Shown: positions 10,438 to 20,356, counted from the first letter of the stretch. The stretch: 64,000 nucleotides of DNA from Rickettsia typhi (GCA_945865485.1 CAMBEC010000006.1:1-64000), one strand, 5' to 3'. Notes: generated by a model from the sequence alone, not told the origin. Translations and numbers: made by a program.

Positions 10438-11850
10438 ATGAGCTATCTAACGAAAAAGAGTTTTGAATCAGTTAGGGAAGCCGGCAACACCAGTGGCCTT
10501 GCCAAAACCCTTACAGCTTACGACCTTGTGCTACTTGGCCTAGGTGGTATCATCGGTACAGGTATTTTTGCTCTTACCGGATTTGTGGCAGCTAAGTACT
10601 CCGGTCCTGCTGTTATGCTCTCTTATGCGATTGCTGGCGTTGTTTGTATCTTCGTTGCCCTTGCCTATACAGAACTCGCAAGTTTTTTACCAACATCTGG
10701 TAGCGTCTACACTTATTCTTACGTCGCTTTTGGACAGCTTTTTGCTTGGTTAGTTGGCGGTGCTATGGTCCTAGAACTAAGCGTTGCTGCAAGCGCTGTT
10801 GCTACTGCATGGTCTGGTTACGCTGTCAGTATTTTAGAGGCGGGTGGAGTGCACATTCCCGTAGCATACACCGCTGGGCCATTAAATGGAGGGATAGTTA
10901 ATTTTCCGGCAATATTAATCGTAGCTTTCGTAGCTTTTTTACTATATCGCGGAACCAAGGACAGTAAGCGTGTAAATGCTATATTGGTATTCATTAAAAT
11001 GGCTGCAATTGCTGTTTTTGTATTCGTAGCAGCCCCTCATTTTGAAATCACTAATTGGGATAATTTTATGCCCTATGGGTTTGATGACGTACTACTTGGC
11101 TCATCAATTCTATTTTTTGCTTTTACTGGCTTTGGCGCCTTGGCCACAGCTGCAGAAGAGTGCAAAAACCCTAAGAGAGATTTGACAATAGGTATTATAG
11201 GCTCTCTTGTTCTCTCTACTGTTTTATACATTATTGTGGGCGGCCTTGCTACCGGCATAGTGTCTTTTGAACTCTTGGATAATAGCCAACCATTGGCACA
11301 TGCGTTGGCCGTAAATAACAGCAAAATTGGCTCAGCTATTGTAGCCACCGGAGCAATTTGCGGTATGACTACTGTAATAATGATGAATATATATGCTCAA
11401 TCTCGTATTTTTTATGTAATGGCAAGAGACGGTTTGGTATCTAAACACTTTGCAAAAATACATCCAAAATATGATAGTCCCTATATTTCTGTATTGATTT
11501 TTTCTGGACTTATCGCAATACTCGCTGGTCTAGTTCCACTTGAAGTTATTGCAAAAATGTCCAGCATGGGTGCATTAATCGATTATATAGTTATCATGAT
11601 GGTTGTAATGCTTTTTAGAATAAAAATGCCAGATGTCGTACGCTCATTTAAGTGCCCGGCTTTATTTGTTATTGCTCCAGTAGGTCTTCTTGCTTGCGTA
11701 TATTTGCTATTTAAGCAGATTATTTCGAAAGAAGGAGAATTGATGTTTACTGGAGAACTGCTAATCTATTGGTTTATTGTTGTGTTTATAGTGTATGTAA
11801 TTAAAACTTCATTTTTAAAAACTAAAAAACCTATAGAAAAGGTTATTTGA
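10438..11850 (+). CDS. APC-family amino acid permease (CAT-like)
   Basis: Inner-membrane amino-acid transporter of the APC superfamily, probably for cationic or broad-range amino acids. The product is 470 residues with about 12 hydrophobic segments. The first helix carries the substrate-site signature GLGGIIGTGIFALTG, and helix 6 has FFAFTGFGALATAAEE. Typical CAT motifs FVAFLLYRGTKDSKRVN and MGALIDYIVIMMVV are also seen. For a host-dependent bacterium this would import host amino acids; the direction and the substrate are inferred from the family. It sits 17 bases after mnmA. Confidence 0.88.
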   Translation: MSYLTKKSFESVREAGNTSGLAKTLTAYDLVLLGLGGIIGTGIFALTGFVAAKYSGPAVMLSYAIAGVVCIFVALAYTELASFLPTSGSVYTYSYVAFGQLFAWLVGGAMVLELSVAASAVATAWSGYAVSILEAGGVHIPVAYTAGPLNGGIVNFPAILIVAFVAFLLYRGTKDSKRVNAILVFIKMAAIAVFVFVAAPHFEITNWDNFMPYGFDDVLLGSSILFFAFTGFGALATAAEECKNPKRDLTIGIIGSLVLSTVLYIIVGGLATGIVSFELLDNSQPLAHALAVNNSKIGSAIVATGAICGMTTVIMMNIYAQSRIFYVMARDGLVSKHFAKIHPKYDSPYISVLIFSGLIAILAGLVPLEVIAKMSSMGALIDYIVIMMVVMLFRIKMPDVVRSFKCPALFVIAPVGLLACVYLLFKQIISKEGELMFTGELLIYWFIVVFIVYVIKTSFLKTKKPIEKVI

Positions 11851-12028
11851 TTTGACGTTTGCACTCCAAGTACGATAAAAGAATATACTTGATGTACGTA
11901 GTTTTTGACTTTATATTCTCTGATATAGATTTTGAAAATTATCTAAAAAACTATTTTGCTACTTGCACTCATGATGTTTGCAAGCTCTAGAAATAAATAT
12001 AAGTTTTGATTAAAATAGGTTGTTTGAT

Positions 12029-13558
12029 ATGAGAAAAATCACTGTCGCTCTAGGTTTGTTGTTATCTGTTTCCATAATTGCATGGGTCTATTTGGCAACT
12101 AAATTTGAACAAATTGCCAAAGACGAAATCTTGCCAAGAATTAAGGGTAGTGAATATATAGTAAATGCTGATACAGATTCCGCCGTTATTGAAAAATTCA
12201 AATTTAAGATTACTCTTAAAGATGTTACTATTTTCCCTAAATCTAAGTCACTCAAAATGTTTAGTGATCAAGTGGTTGCCTGCTATAACCCGTTCAATGA
12301 TAAAATAATTGCCCAGTTTATAAGCGACAAATTCAAAAGCGGGAGCGGCAAAACAGAAATATATTTTTCAGCTCAGGACAAGAAAATTGAATTCAACAGA
12401 CCGTTACTTAACAACAAATTTGATGACATTAATATCCTTATAACTTCTGGTGAAGCTAATGCATATTTTGCAAGTGATAATTCCCAGATTTCTCATTTAA
12501 AAAAATCAAATATAAGCTTAATCAGCAAACTAGATCAAAATGGTTTTTATAATGCAACCCTTAAACTTGACATAGATGGCATTGAATCAAATCCAGAGTC
12601 AAAATATTTCAAATATATGTTTGAAGAGTTGGTGCCAAATTTAGCTCAGGAACAAAATAATTTTGATAAGAGATTCGAAAAAATTGAAGAGTATTATGGC
12701 AAAATTCTTAATAAATTAGGTCCGATTGATTATAATTCTGAGTCTTCTGTTAAACTGGATAAAAAGCATGTTGGAAATATTGTTGCAGCTTTAAATGGGG
12801 AATTGGAGCCTATAGAAATATACAAGAATTTTAGCTTCACCTCAGATAGCTATCTCCTTTCTATCAAAGAATCTTACGGCAATTCTTATACCCTTGATTC
12901 ATTCAGCTATAAGCTAGCAGGTGATGGAAATACTGTAACGTCAGATTTGGATATGCTTTTAACAAAAAGTTATAATGACGATCAAAAGAAAGATATTGCT
13001 GGGTTACTTGTTGAGATGGCAAACTCAATTACTAATCAAACTAATCAAGCTTTTTCCCAACAAGATATAAAGGGTTTATTAGACAAATATCTAGATACTA
13101 AAAAAATAAATTTGTTGTTCAACATCAACTATGATGTGACATCTCGGAATGCAAATCATTTTTTAGAGTTTATAATAGATAATCTTAATATCAATTCAAA
13201 TGGTTCACTAAAAGAACAAAAATACGATGGTAATTTAACGCTAGTTACACCAAAACTCTTGATCTCTGGGATCTCCGATCTATATGACGGAGGCGTAAAG
13301 TTATTATTACAAAGAGAAAATATAGATACAAACAACGTTAACCTTATAGTAGAAAATATTAAAAACAATGGAATAGGATTTTTATCAGCTTTTGATAAAA
13401 AAGATAGCTTAAAGGAAGAGGATAATTTCGAATCAAATATCAGCTTTAATCTAGAAAATTTTGAATTCAAGATCAATGGTAAAGGAATTTTAGACTTACT
13501 AACAGATGAACGTGTTGTTAAGTTTATGAAAGAAATGCCTAGTGAAAAACAAAACTGA
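12029..13558 (+). CDS. Hypothetical membrane-anchored protein, 509 residues
   Basis: Not recognised. ATG 12029 is preferred to TTG 12020 because the reading then begins MRKITVALGLLLSVSIIAW, a basic end followed by one hydrophobic helix. This is an uncleaved signal anchor or signal peptide, placing the rest in the periplasm. The remaining 480 residues look beta-rich and polar, with alternating patterns such as FKFKITLKDVTIFPK and YLLSIKESYGNSYTL, like large periplasmic or AsmA/DUF945-type proteins. I cannot assign a family. It ends 15 bases before hisS and probably shares its transcript. Confidence 0.75.
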   Translation: MRKITVALGLLLSVSIIAWVYLATKFEQIAKDEILPRIKGSEYIVNADTDSAVIEKFKFKITLKDVTIFPKSKSLKMFSDQVVACYNPFNDKIIAQFISDKFKSGSGKTEIYFSAQDKKIEFNRPLLNNKFDDINILITSGEANAYFASDNSQISHLKKSNISLISKLDQNGFYNATLKLDIDGIESNPESKYFKYMFEELVPNLAQEQNNFDKRFEKIEEYYGKILNKLGPIDYNSESSVKLDKKHVGNIVAALNGELEPIEIYKNFSFTSDSYLLSIKESYGNSYTLDSFSYKLAGDGNTVTSDLDMLLTKSYNDDQKKDIAGLLVEMANSITNQTNQAFSQQDIKGLLDKYLDTKKINLLFNINYDVTSRNANHFLEFIIDNLNINSNGSLKEQKYDGNLTLVTPKLLISGISDLYDGGVKLLLQRENIDTNNVNLIVENIKNNGIGFLSAFDKKDSLKEEDNFESNISFNLENFEFKINGKGILDLLTDERVVKFMKEMPSEKQN

Positions 13559-13573
13559 TAATGAGATTGCTTC

Positions 13574-14824
13574 ATGTCAAGTGATTTAGCGCCCTTACGA
13601 GGCATGAAAGATCTGCTTCCACACGAGTGGCGTATTGCTAAACACATAGAGAATATCGCTCTACAAACTGGGAAATTATACGGCTATGAAGGTTTTAGTA
13701 CACCGATATTAGAATCTGCCAGTGTGTTTGATAGAACATTAGGAGATACATCTGATGTGGTTAGCAAAGAGATGTATTGTTTTGCTGATAAAAAGGGAAG
13801 ATTAGTAGCCCTGCGTCCAGAATTTACTGCAAGCATAATGCGAGCCGTTATTTCGAACGGATTAAAACACAAACTACCATTAAAATTATTCTCGAGCGGT
13901 CCATTATTTCGTTATGACCGGCCGCAAGAAGGAAGACAACGTCAATTTCACCAAGTAAATTTTGAATATATAGGAGCTTTAGGCTCTTACTCTGATGCAG
14001 AAACAATAGCTTTGGCTACTCATTTCTTAAGCAACCTTGGCATATTAGAAGATATAACATTAGAGCTAAACTCGCTCGGATGTTCTGAAACAAGAAAATC
14101 CTATCAAACAGCTCTAGTTGCTTATTTTAAAAATTATTTAAGTGATCTATCAACTGACAGCAAACAACGTCTGGAACAAAATCCCTTGAGAATATTAGAT
14201 TCAAAGGATGAGAATGACAGGCTTATTTCAAAAGACGCTCCCGTGATTTCTGATTTTTACTCCAACGAAGCGAAAGAGTATTTTAAGCAAGTTCGGCACC
14301 ATTTGGATAATTTAGGTATAAACTATGTAATAAATCCGAAGCTTGTAAGGGGACTTGATTATTACTCACATACAACGTTTGAATTCACAACTGCAAAGCT
14401 TGGAGCGCAAAGCACGGTTCTTGCCGGCGGAAGGTATGATGGTCTAGCGCAGCTAATGGGAGAGGATGAAATTCCAGCCATTGGTTTTGCAGCAGGAATA
14501 GAACGCTTGGCCATGATATGTAAATTTTCTCTAGAACAGGAGCGACCAACTTATATTATTCCTATTGGTAATGAATGCTTGGATTATTCAATTTTGTTGA
14601 TTAACCAATTACGCAAAATAAATATTTCAGCGATTATCGAATTTGATGGGAAAATAGGTAAACGCCTCCAGGCTGCAGTTTCGGCCAATGCAAAATATGT
14701 TATATTTATTGGCACTCAGGAATTAAATACCAATAGTTATAAGCTTAAGGATTTGGATACTGGGATTGAGCAAACTATTACAATAGCTGAAATGCTTAAA
14801 GTCGTTAAACCTTGTAATGATTAA
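13574..14824 (+). CDS. hisS: Histidine-tRNA ligase
   Basis: Class II aminoacyl-tRNA synthetase charging tRNA-His. The product is 416 residues, normal for the bacterial enzyme. Visible features are the N-terminal LRGMKDLLP motif, class II motif 2 (FRYDRPQEGRQRQFHQVNFE), the histidine-A motif LVRGLDYYSHTTFEF and motif 3 AGGRYDGL...PAIGFAAGIER. The C-terminal anticodon-binding domain occupies about residues 325-416. ATG 13574 lies 15 bases after the preceding gene. The glycosyltransferase follows after 42 bases. Confidence 0.97.
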   Translation: MSSDLAPLRGMKDLLPHEWRIAKHIENIALQTGKLYGYEGFSTPILESASVFDRTLGDTSDVVSKEMYCFADKKGRLVALRPEFTASIMRAVISNGLKHKLPLKLFSSGPLFRYDRPQEGRQRQFHQVNFEYIGALGSYSDAETIALATHFLSNLGILEDITLELNSLGCSETRKSYQTALVAYFKNYLSDLSTDSKQRLEQNPLRILDSKDENDRLISKDAPVISDFYSNEAKEYFKQVRHHLDNLGINYVINPKLVRGLDYYSHTTFEFTTAKLGAQSTVLAGGRYDGLAQLMGEDEIPAIGFAAGIERLAMICKFSLEQERPTYIIPIGNECLDYSILLINQLRKINISAIIEFDGKIGKRLQAAVSANAKYVIFIGTQELNTNSYKLKDLDTGIEQTITIAEMLKVVKPCND

Positions 14825-14866
14825 ATCAATTAGCATCTACATTAAGTACGGAGCTATACTATAAAA

Positions 14867-15880
14867 ATGCGTGTATTCAATATCATGATGTCAAGAGATC
14901 TTGGAGGCATTCAACAGGCCTACCTTGATTACTCTGAAGCGCTTAAGATGCATAATCATGAAGTGATTAATATCTCAAGCATGAGCGCAAAAATTAACCA
15001 GCTACTACAAAGTAATCATAGTTTGCCAAATATAGGACAGTGGTGCATTTTTTCAAAAATACTCCTCAGAATCCTTATTGTATTCTACAAGCCAAAAGTC
15101 ATTATTTGTCATGGCAACAGAGCTATTAATTTCGCTAAAGCATTTAAGCAAAGAAATTCTATAATTATTGGAGTATCTCATAATTATAGTTATAAATATT
15201 TAAAAAAATGTGATTACGTTATATCCTTAACTAATGAACTTAAAGAACACTTACTTAAACATGGAATAGAAGAGAAAAAGCTACTTAGTTTGTCAAATAT
15301 GATAAGAATCAAGCATAGTTATAATCCTATCAATTATAGTTCTCCTATTGTAATTGGAGCTTTGGGCAGATTTGTCAGCAAAAAAGGTTTTGTCTATTTG
15401 ATCGAAGCATTTTCTATGTTAAAAAAAGCTGGTCACAATATTGTTCTTTTAATCGGTGGAGATGGAGAAGACAGAGCTATTCTCGAGAAAAAAGTTAAAG
15501 AACTCGCTTTAGAAAAACTAGTTGTTTTCCATGGTTGGGTAACTGACAAAGACGAATTTTTTAAACAAATTGATATTTTTTGTCTTCCTTCGATCAACGA
15601 ACCATTTGGTATCATTCTTCTAGAAGCAATGGAACATTCCAAACCAATCGTTGCCACATTTTCCGGAGGACCAGCAGAGCTCATAAGGGAAGGAAAAAAT
15701 GGGTTACTAGCCGATATTGAATCAAGCCAAAGTTTATACAATAAATTAGAAAAGCTAATCATTGATCCTAGAATGGCACATAAACTATCAAGCATGGCAT
15801 ATTCCCAGCTTAAAGAAAAATATGATATAAAAATAGTGTCAAAAAAACTTTCAAATATACTAAAGGAGATTGTTAAATAA
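14867..15880 (+). CDS. Glycosyltransferase, GT4/group 1 type
   Basis: Predicted retaining GT-B fold glycosyltransferase, likely building envelope or surface polysaccharide. The product is 337 residues. The acceptor-binding N-terminal half begins MRVFNIMMSRDLGGIQQAYL. The C-terminal half has GALGRFVSKKGFVYLIEAF, the nucleotide-binding GGDGEDR and the EX7E motif in NEPFGIILLEAMEHSKP. The stop codon overlaps the start of the next gene (TAATG at 15878-15882), so the two are coupled. The sugar donor and acceptor are unknown. Confidence 0.9.
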   Translation: MRVFNIMMSRDLGGIQQAYLDYSEALKMHNHEVINISSMSAKINQLLQSNHSLPNIGQWCIFSKILLRILIVFYKPKVIICHGNRAINFAKAFKQRNSIIIGVSHNYSYKYLKKCDYVISLTNELKEHLLKHGIEEKKLLSLSNMIRIKHSYNPINYSSPIVIGALGRFVSKKGFVYLIEAFSMLKKAGHNIVLLIGGDGEDRAILEKKVKELALEKLVVFHGWVTDKDEFFKQIDIFCLPSINEPFGIILLEAMEHSKPIVATFSGGPAELIREGKNGLLADIESSQSLYNKLEKLIIDPRMAHKLSSMAYSQLKEKYDIKIVSKKLSNILKEIVK

Positions 15881-17142
15881 TGAGTTTTCTTCAAAGCAAA
15901 ACATCAAATGGAATAAACGTTGTTACTTACTCTATGGAGCATGTAAACTCTGTAACAATCAACGTCATAGTCAAAGTAGGAAGCAGATACGAATCCGAAC
16001 AGGAATCTGGAATCTCCCATTTTCTTGAGCATATGGCTTTCAAAGGTACAAGTAATCGAACAGCCACAGAAATAGCCATAGAATTTGATACAATTGGTGG
16101 GCATTTTAACGCTTATACTAGCCGAGAAAATACAGTTTACTATACAAAAGTACTGAGCCAACATACAAAACAAGCTATGACTATTTTAGCTGACATTTTA
16201 CAGAACTCAGTGTTTAGTTCTGATGAGATCACTAAAGAATTCAACGTAATTTCACAAGAAATAGCTGAAGTTAAGGATAACCCAGATGATTTGGTATATG
16301 AGAAATTTTATAAACTGGCATATCCAAATCAGCCACTCGGAAGATCAATCCTTGGCACCGTAGAGAATATTGCTAAGTTTGATAAACCTGCGTTTACCAG
16401 CTACATGAGTAAGCATTATACTGCCAACAATATTGTTATCTCAATTGCAGGAAAAATTAATCATGATGATGCCGTTCATCTAGTTGAGCAATTATTTTCA
16501 TCTTTTTCTGAGTCTGAGAAGCGATCATGTATGACAGCTCAATATAAAGGAGGAATAGAAATTATAGAAAAAGATTTAGAGCAAACTACTATTGCACTTG
16601 GTTTTGAAGGTGTATCTTATAGCAACATTGAGACCTTCTATCATGCACAAATCTTGTCAATAATTTTTGGTGGAGGTCTATCTTCAAGATTATTCCAGAA
16701 GATAAGAGAAGAACTTGGTTTAGCTTACAGTATTGGCAGTTGGTTGAATTCTTATAGTGATAGCGGAATTTTTAGCATTCATGCAGCAACAGATCATAGT
16801 AATGTTGAGAGTGTACTAGACAATATAAACAATGAGATTGATAAAATAAGAATAAATATTTCAGAAGAAGAGTTGATAAGGGCTAAGTCTCAAATAGAGT
16901 CAAATATTTATATGGCTGAAGAAAGGCCTGAATATAAATCAGAAGAAATTGGCAAGAATTTTTCAATCTTTGGAAAATATTTTACTGTCAAAGAAGTAAT
17001 GAAAATTATAAACTCTACCCAAAATAACGATCTTGTAAAAAGTGCTGAGAAAATATTCTCATCTCAACCAACTTTATCAATTATAGGATCCCCAAGCTCT
17101 GATCTAAGCACTAATTTTATAGCTCGGAGTTTATCAAAATAA
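15880..17142 (+). CDS. M16-family zinc peptidase (processing peptidase-like)
   Basis: Predicted inverzincin metallopeptidase related to mitochondrial processing peptidase and alphaproteobacterial RPP/YmxG. The product is 420 residues. The inverted zinc motif HFLEH is at 47-51, and the third ligand Glu127 (VISQEIAE) is at the expected spacing. The substrate-binding segment FGGGLSSRLFQKIREELG is also present. No signal peptide is obvious, so the enzyme is probably cytoplasmic. An AAGGAGA ribosome-binding site lies just before ATG 15880, inside the end of the glycosyltransferase gene. Confidence 0.93.
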   Translation: MSFLQSKTSNGINVVTYSMEHVNSVTINVIVKVGSRYESEQESGISHFLEHMAFKGTSNRTATEIAIEFDTIGGHFNAYTSRENTVYYTKVLSQHTKQAMTILADILQNSVFSSDEITKEFNVISQEIAEVKDNPDDLVYEKFYKLAYPNQPLGRSILGTVENIAKFDKPAFTSYMSKHYTANNIVISIAGKINHDDAVHLVEQLFSSFSESEKRSCMTAQYKGGIEIIEKDLEQTTIALGFEGVSYSNIETFYHAQILSIIFGGGLSSRLFQKIREELGLAYSIGSWLNSYSDSGIFSIHAATDHSNVESVLDNINNEIDKIRINISEEELIRAKSQIESNIYMAEERPEYKSEEIGKNFSIFGKYFTVKEVMKIINSTQNNDLVKSAEKIFSSQPTLSIIGSPSSDLSTNFIARSLSK

Positions 17143-17221
17143 CTGTATCTTTAGAGCCGATAATAATATACTATGATATCATTTCTTATTCCAACTTAGG
17201 TGAATTAATTATAGATAGTGT

Positions 17222-17860
17222 ATGTTTAACAACAGAAAACCTAAACTACTAGATACCGCCTTTGTTTCGGAAATATTAGAAAAAGTTGGCCAAAAACAAA
17301 AAGGCGGCAAAACTAAGATTTCTGAATTAATGGAAGATTTTCATGAGAATGGTATTTTGCTTGCAATGATATTTTTTTCTTTGCCAGTCGCAATTCCACT
17401 ACCCTATCCACCTGGATTCACGACTGTGATGGGAATACCTTTGATGATATTATCCATCCAAATGCTCCTTGGTAATAAAAAAGTTAGCTTACCTCAAAAA
17501 ATTAATGACTATGAGCTTAAAAATTCTACTCTGAGAGCTATTAGCGATAAAGTTGTTCCTAGACTTGTATCTGTTGAAAAATATGTTAAACCTAGGTTTT
17601 CATTTGCCAAATCAGTTTATTGCGAACAATTTATCGGTTTCATAAGTTTGCTTGCTGCATTTTCTGTGGCTCTACCAATTCCGCTGACTAACGCTATTCC
17701 AGCTTTAGGCATTGCAGTGATGGCTCTAGGCCTTTTAAATAGAGATGGCCTAGTCATTATTGTGGGTTTTTTTATAACAGTAATTGGGTTACTTGTAGCT
17801 ATTGGCGCAGTTCTAGCAAGTTGGGTAGCTATTAAATACATATTTCATTCTATTTTCTAA
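17222..17860 (+). CDS. ExoD-like exopolysaccharide synthesis protein
   Basis: The product is 212 residues, a polytopic membrane protein matching the ExoD family as I know it. The N-terminal soluble part contains KTKISELMEDFHENGILLAMI. It is followed by the typical LPVAIPLPYPPGFTTVMGIP segment and a symmetrical second half with ALPIPLTNAIPALGIAVMAL and two final helices. In rhizobia exoD mutants show alkali-sensitive growth and altered polysaccharide; the biochemical role is unknown. It sits 79 bases after the M16 peptidase. Confidence 0.8.
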   Translation: MFNNRKPKLLDTAFVSEILEKVGQKQKGGKTKISELMEDFHENGILLAMIFFSLPVAIPLPYPPGFTTVMGIPLMILSIQMLLGNKKVSLPQKINDYELKNSTLRAISDKVVPRLVSVEKYVKPRFSFAKSVYCEQFIGFISLLAAFSVALPIPLTNAIPALGIAVMALGLLNRDGLVIIVGFFITVIGLLVAIGAVLASWVAIKYIFHSIF

Positions 17861-17861
17861 T

Positions 17862-17880
17862 CTATAGTAAATTAACTTAT
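17862..17880 (+). repeat. Dispersed motif TATAGTAAATTA, copy 1
   Basis: Intergenic CTATAGTAAATTAACTTAT, closely similar to 19312-19330 and 21723-21740. See the finding on the recurrent motif. Confidence 0.3.
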
Positions 17881-17993
17881 GAAATATTAATGTTAATTAC
17901 TTTGTGGCATAAACTTGTAGTACTAATTATCTAAGCACAAGTTAAAACTGGTTAAATTTATAGAGATACTTCTAAGACAAATTGGCTATAACG

Positions 17994-18707
17994 ATGAAAG
18001 AAAAAATCTATAAAGGATCCACAAAAACTCTTTACCAATCAGATGAAGACTATGCTCTCATAATGTCTTTCGACGATACTTTAAAAATATCCAAGGATGA
18101 AGTAATTGAGGTTTCTGGAAAGGGAGTCATAAACAATAGCATTTCTGCATATATCATGCAAAAACTTGACATGATTGGCATTGATAATCACTTGATTGAA
18201 AAAACTAATATGCGCCAACAATTAGTTCAATTTGTAGATGTATACCCCATTCAAGTACATTTATGCAGCTTGGCCTGCGGCAGGTACGTTACAGACTTCG
18301 GTATGGAAGATGGTTTTGTTTTCGACTCTCCCATAATTGACTTTAGAATCAAAAATAAAGAGTTGAATTATCCAATCATCAATGAGTTTCAAATTATTAG
18401 CTTCGGATGGATGAGTAAATACGAGCTCAAAGAAATGAAAAATAAAGCTATACGGATACATGATTTTCTAGCGGGGCTTTTTGCCACTGCTCAAATTCGC
18501 ATGGTAGATATAAAGCTTGAATTTGGCAGAGTTTTCAATGGCGATGATTTTATGTCAATGTTAGTTGATGAAATTTCGCCTGATACTTGTAAACTATGGG
18601 ACATGGAGTCGAATGAAAAGCTATGCTATGAAGTGGCTCAAGAGAACCCAGAAAAGGTAATTGCTGCATATCAAGAAGTTCAAAAACGACTAAACATAAA
18701 AAAATAG
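17994..18707 (+). CDS. purC: SAICAR synthetase PurC
   Basis: Joins CAIR and aspartate to form SAICAR in de novo purine synthesis. From ATG 17994 the product is 237 residues, the usual bacterial length. Recognisable segments are MKEKIYKGSTKTLYQ (nucleotide loop), the central Arg-rich region near SLACGRYV, and VDIKLEFGRVF (metal and product binding). An in-frame TTG at 17982 would add four residues. No other purine genes are nearby. Rickettsiales generally lack a full purine pathway yet some keep purC, so the role here may be salvage-linked or altered. Confidence 0.92.
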   Translation: MKEKIYKGSTKTLYQSDEDYALIMSFDDTLKISKDEVIEVSGKGVINNSISAYIMQKLDMIGIDNHLIEKTNMRQQLVQFVDVYPIQVHLCSLACGRYVTDFGMEDGFVFDSPIIDFRIKNKELNYPIINEFQIISFGWMSKYELKEMKNKAIRIHDFLAGLFATAQIRMVDIKLEFGRVFNGDDFMSMLVDEISPDTCKLWDMESNEKLCYEVAQENPEKVIAAYQEVQKRLNIKK

Positions 18708-18723
18708 TAACTTGAGCTATTGT

Positions 18724-19317
18724 ATGATCCTTAATCATCTTAGTATCTATAGCTTAAAAGAAAGTTTGCACTATTTGCATGTTCACGAACTCAGAGGTTT
18801 ATGTACAAAACTATCTCTTTCTACAAAAGGCAAAAAAGTTAACCTCATTTTTAGAATTATAAAATTTGTTGAAACAGGTGAAAAACTTATTTTACCAAGT
18901 TATCCTTCAATTTCTTGTGTTAAAAGAAATACAGCTCAGGAACTTTCTCTTAACTCTTTAATACTAAAGGGGGCTTATAAAAACGATTTAAAAAGTCGGA
19001 TGTTTTTTAAGGAACTGATAGGTTCACATTTTCATTTTACTGCCTTCGGGATTGACTGGTTGGAGAATAGGTGGATGGCAGGCGACCCCCCTACTTTCCA
19101 GGAATTCGCACAAATGTGGCAAAGTGAATATATAGCAAGAAAACAAGCTCCAGCAGTGCCAAAGGCGGAATGGGCTTATATTAACTTTGTCCAAAAATAT
19201 ATAGAAGATAATCCTAATACAAATAAAGAGACGATTTTAAGGAATTGGAACACCAAAAGACATCAGCATAAAAATTATGTTGATAAGTTTTATGCTGAGC
19301 GTTTGTCACAAATATAG
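18724..19317 (+). CDS. SAP-domain / DUF6434-like protein
   Basis: A 197-residue protein. Residues about 10-45 fit a SAP-like helix-extended-loop-helix DNA/RNA-binding motif (LHVHELRGLCTKLSLSTKG, then KKVNLIFRI). The C-terminal half (HFHFTAFGIDWLENRWMAG, PPTFQEFAQMWQSEYIARK, AEWAYINFVQKYIED) matches my memory of DUF6434, which often follows a SAP domain. The function is unknown. ATG 18724 is chosen over TTG 18712. It begins 16 bases after purC, possibly in the same transcript. Confidence 0.7.
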   Translation: MILNHLSIYSLKESLHYLHVHELRGLCTKLSLSTKGKKVNLIFRIIKFVETGEKLILPSYPSISCVKRNTAQELSLNSLILKGAYKNDLKSRMFFKELIGSHFHFTAFGIDWLENRWMAGDPPTFQEFAQMWQSEYIARKQAPAVPKAEWAYINFVQKYIEDNPNTNKETILRNWNTKRHQHKNYVDKFYAERLSQI

Positions 19318-19330
19318 TAAATTAGCTTAA
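19312..19330 (+). repeat. Dispersed motif TATAGTAAATTA, copy 2
   Basis: ATATAGTAAATTAGCTTAA; it overlaps the stop codon of the SAP-like gene. It is related to the copies at 17862-17880 and 21723-21740. Confidence 0.3.
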
Positions 19331-19392
19331 ATATGTATTAAGTGAACTTATGGAGCTTCAGGCATAAGTGAATCAAGCAAGACTTACATAGG

Positions 19393-19467
19393 TTGACTAC
19401 CTAGCTTCGAAGAGGATATTATAGTATAAAAAATGAGTTTGACTTTTGATCAAACTGTTTATATACT
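19393..19467 (+). promoter_or_regulatory. Tandem sigma70-type promoters for rpsD
   Basis: Promoter 1: TTGACT (19393-19398), 18-base spacer, TATTAT (19417-19422). Promoter 2: TTGACT (19439-19444), 17-base spacer, TATACT (19462-19467). Both are close to the consensus and point at rpsD, whose start is 43 bases beyond the second -10 box. Confidence 0.7.
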
Positions 19468-19509
19468 GCCCACTCGAACAATCTTAAACTTGTAATAAGG
19501 TGTAGTTAA

Positions 19510-20127
19510 GTGACAAAGATTATTAAAGCAAAATACAAAGTTAGTAGACGGTTAGGCACAAGCATCTGGGGAGATGGTAAAGATCCTTTCCATACTAAGA
19601 ATTATCGCCCAGGACAACATGGACCGACTGGGAGAGTTAAAACTTCTGATTATGGTTTGCATTTGCAGGCCAAGCAAATTCTAAAATCTCACTATGGTAG
19701 AGTAACAGAAAAGCAATTCAGCAATACTTTTAAACTCGCAGCAAAGATGAAGGGCAATACGGCAGAAAATTTTGCTGGCCTACTTGAGCAAAGGCTAGAC
19801 ATGATAGTATACAGAATGAATTTAGCACCTACTATATTTGCAGCAAGACAGTTAGTATCTCATAACCACATAAGACTTAATGGTAAGAAAGTTAATATAC
19901 CAAGCCAAAGACTTAACGTTGGTGATAAGATTGAACTAAAAGATCGCTCTAAACAAATACCAACGTTTATTGAAACTGCACAAAAACAAGAAAGAAGTGT
20001 ACCAGAATATCTGTCCGTGGATCCAAGCAAAATGTCTGGTGAAATTTTGAGAGTTCCTATGATATCGGACATTCCTTACCCATTTGAACCAAATTTCGGG
20101 AAAATTGTTGAGTATTACTCAAATTAA
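19510..20127 (+). CDS. rpsD: 30S ribosomal protein S4
   Basis: Primary 16S rRNA-binding assembly protein of the 30S body. The product is 205 residues, the family's usual length. It begins with a GTG codon at 19510, preceded by TAAGGTG. Hallmarks are [31 protein letters not shown], and the S4 RNA-binding domain [20 protein letters not shown] followed by [18 protein letters not shown]. It is monocistronic here, with two upstream promoters and a strong terminator directly after the stop. Confidence 0.97.
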   Translation: MTKIIKAKYKVSRRLGTSIWGDGKDPFHTKNYRPGQHGPTGRVKTSDYGLHLQAKQILKSHYGRVTEKQFSNTFKLAAKMKGNTAENFAGLLEQRLDMIVYRMNLAPTIFAARQLVSHNHIRLNGKKVNIPSQRLNVGDKIELKDRSKQIPTFIETAQKQERSVPEYLSVDPSKMSGEILRVPMISDIPYPFEPNFGKIVEYYSN

Positions 20128-20136
20128 TAGTATTAT

Positions 20137-20174
20137 GGGAGAAACTGGTTTTGTTTCTCCCTTTTGTTGTTTTT
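20137..20174 (+). terminator. Rho-independent terminator of rpsD
   Basis: Perfect 9-base-pair stem GGGAGAAAC / GTTTCTCCC (20137-20145 and 20153-20161) with a 7-base loop. It is followed by the T-rich tract TTTTGTTGTTTTT. Confidence 0.9.
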
Positions 20175-20356
20175 AGGTTATCTGATGATGATGTTAGAAA
20201 ATTTTAAATCTTTTATCTTGAAACAACAATTTGTTGTCCATTCTGTCGTTGTGGCTGGCTAGCCACAAATATCCCTACTTATTCACTTCACATATTTATT
20301 TTTTATTGCCTCTCTTTGTTCAAGAGCAAGAGGTTATTTTTACGGGAGTATTTGCC

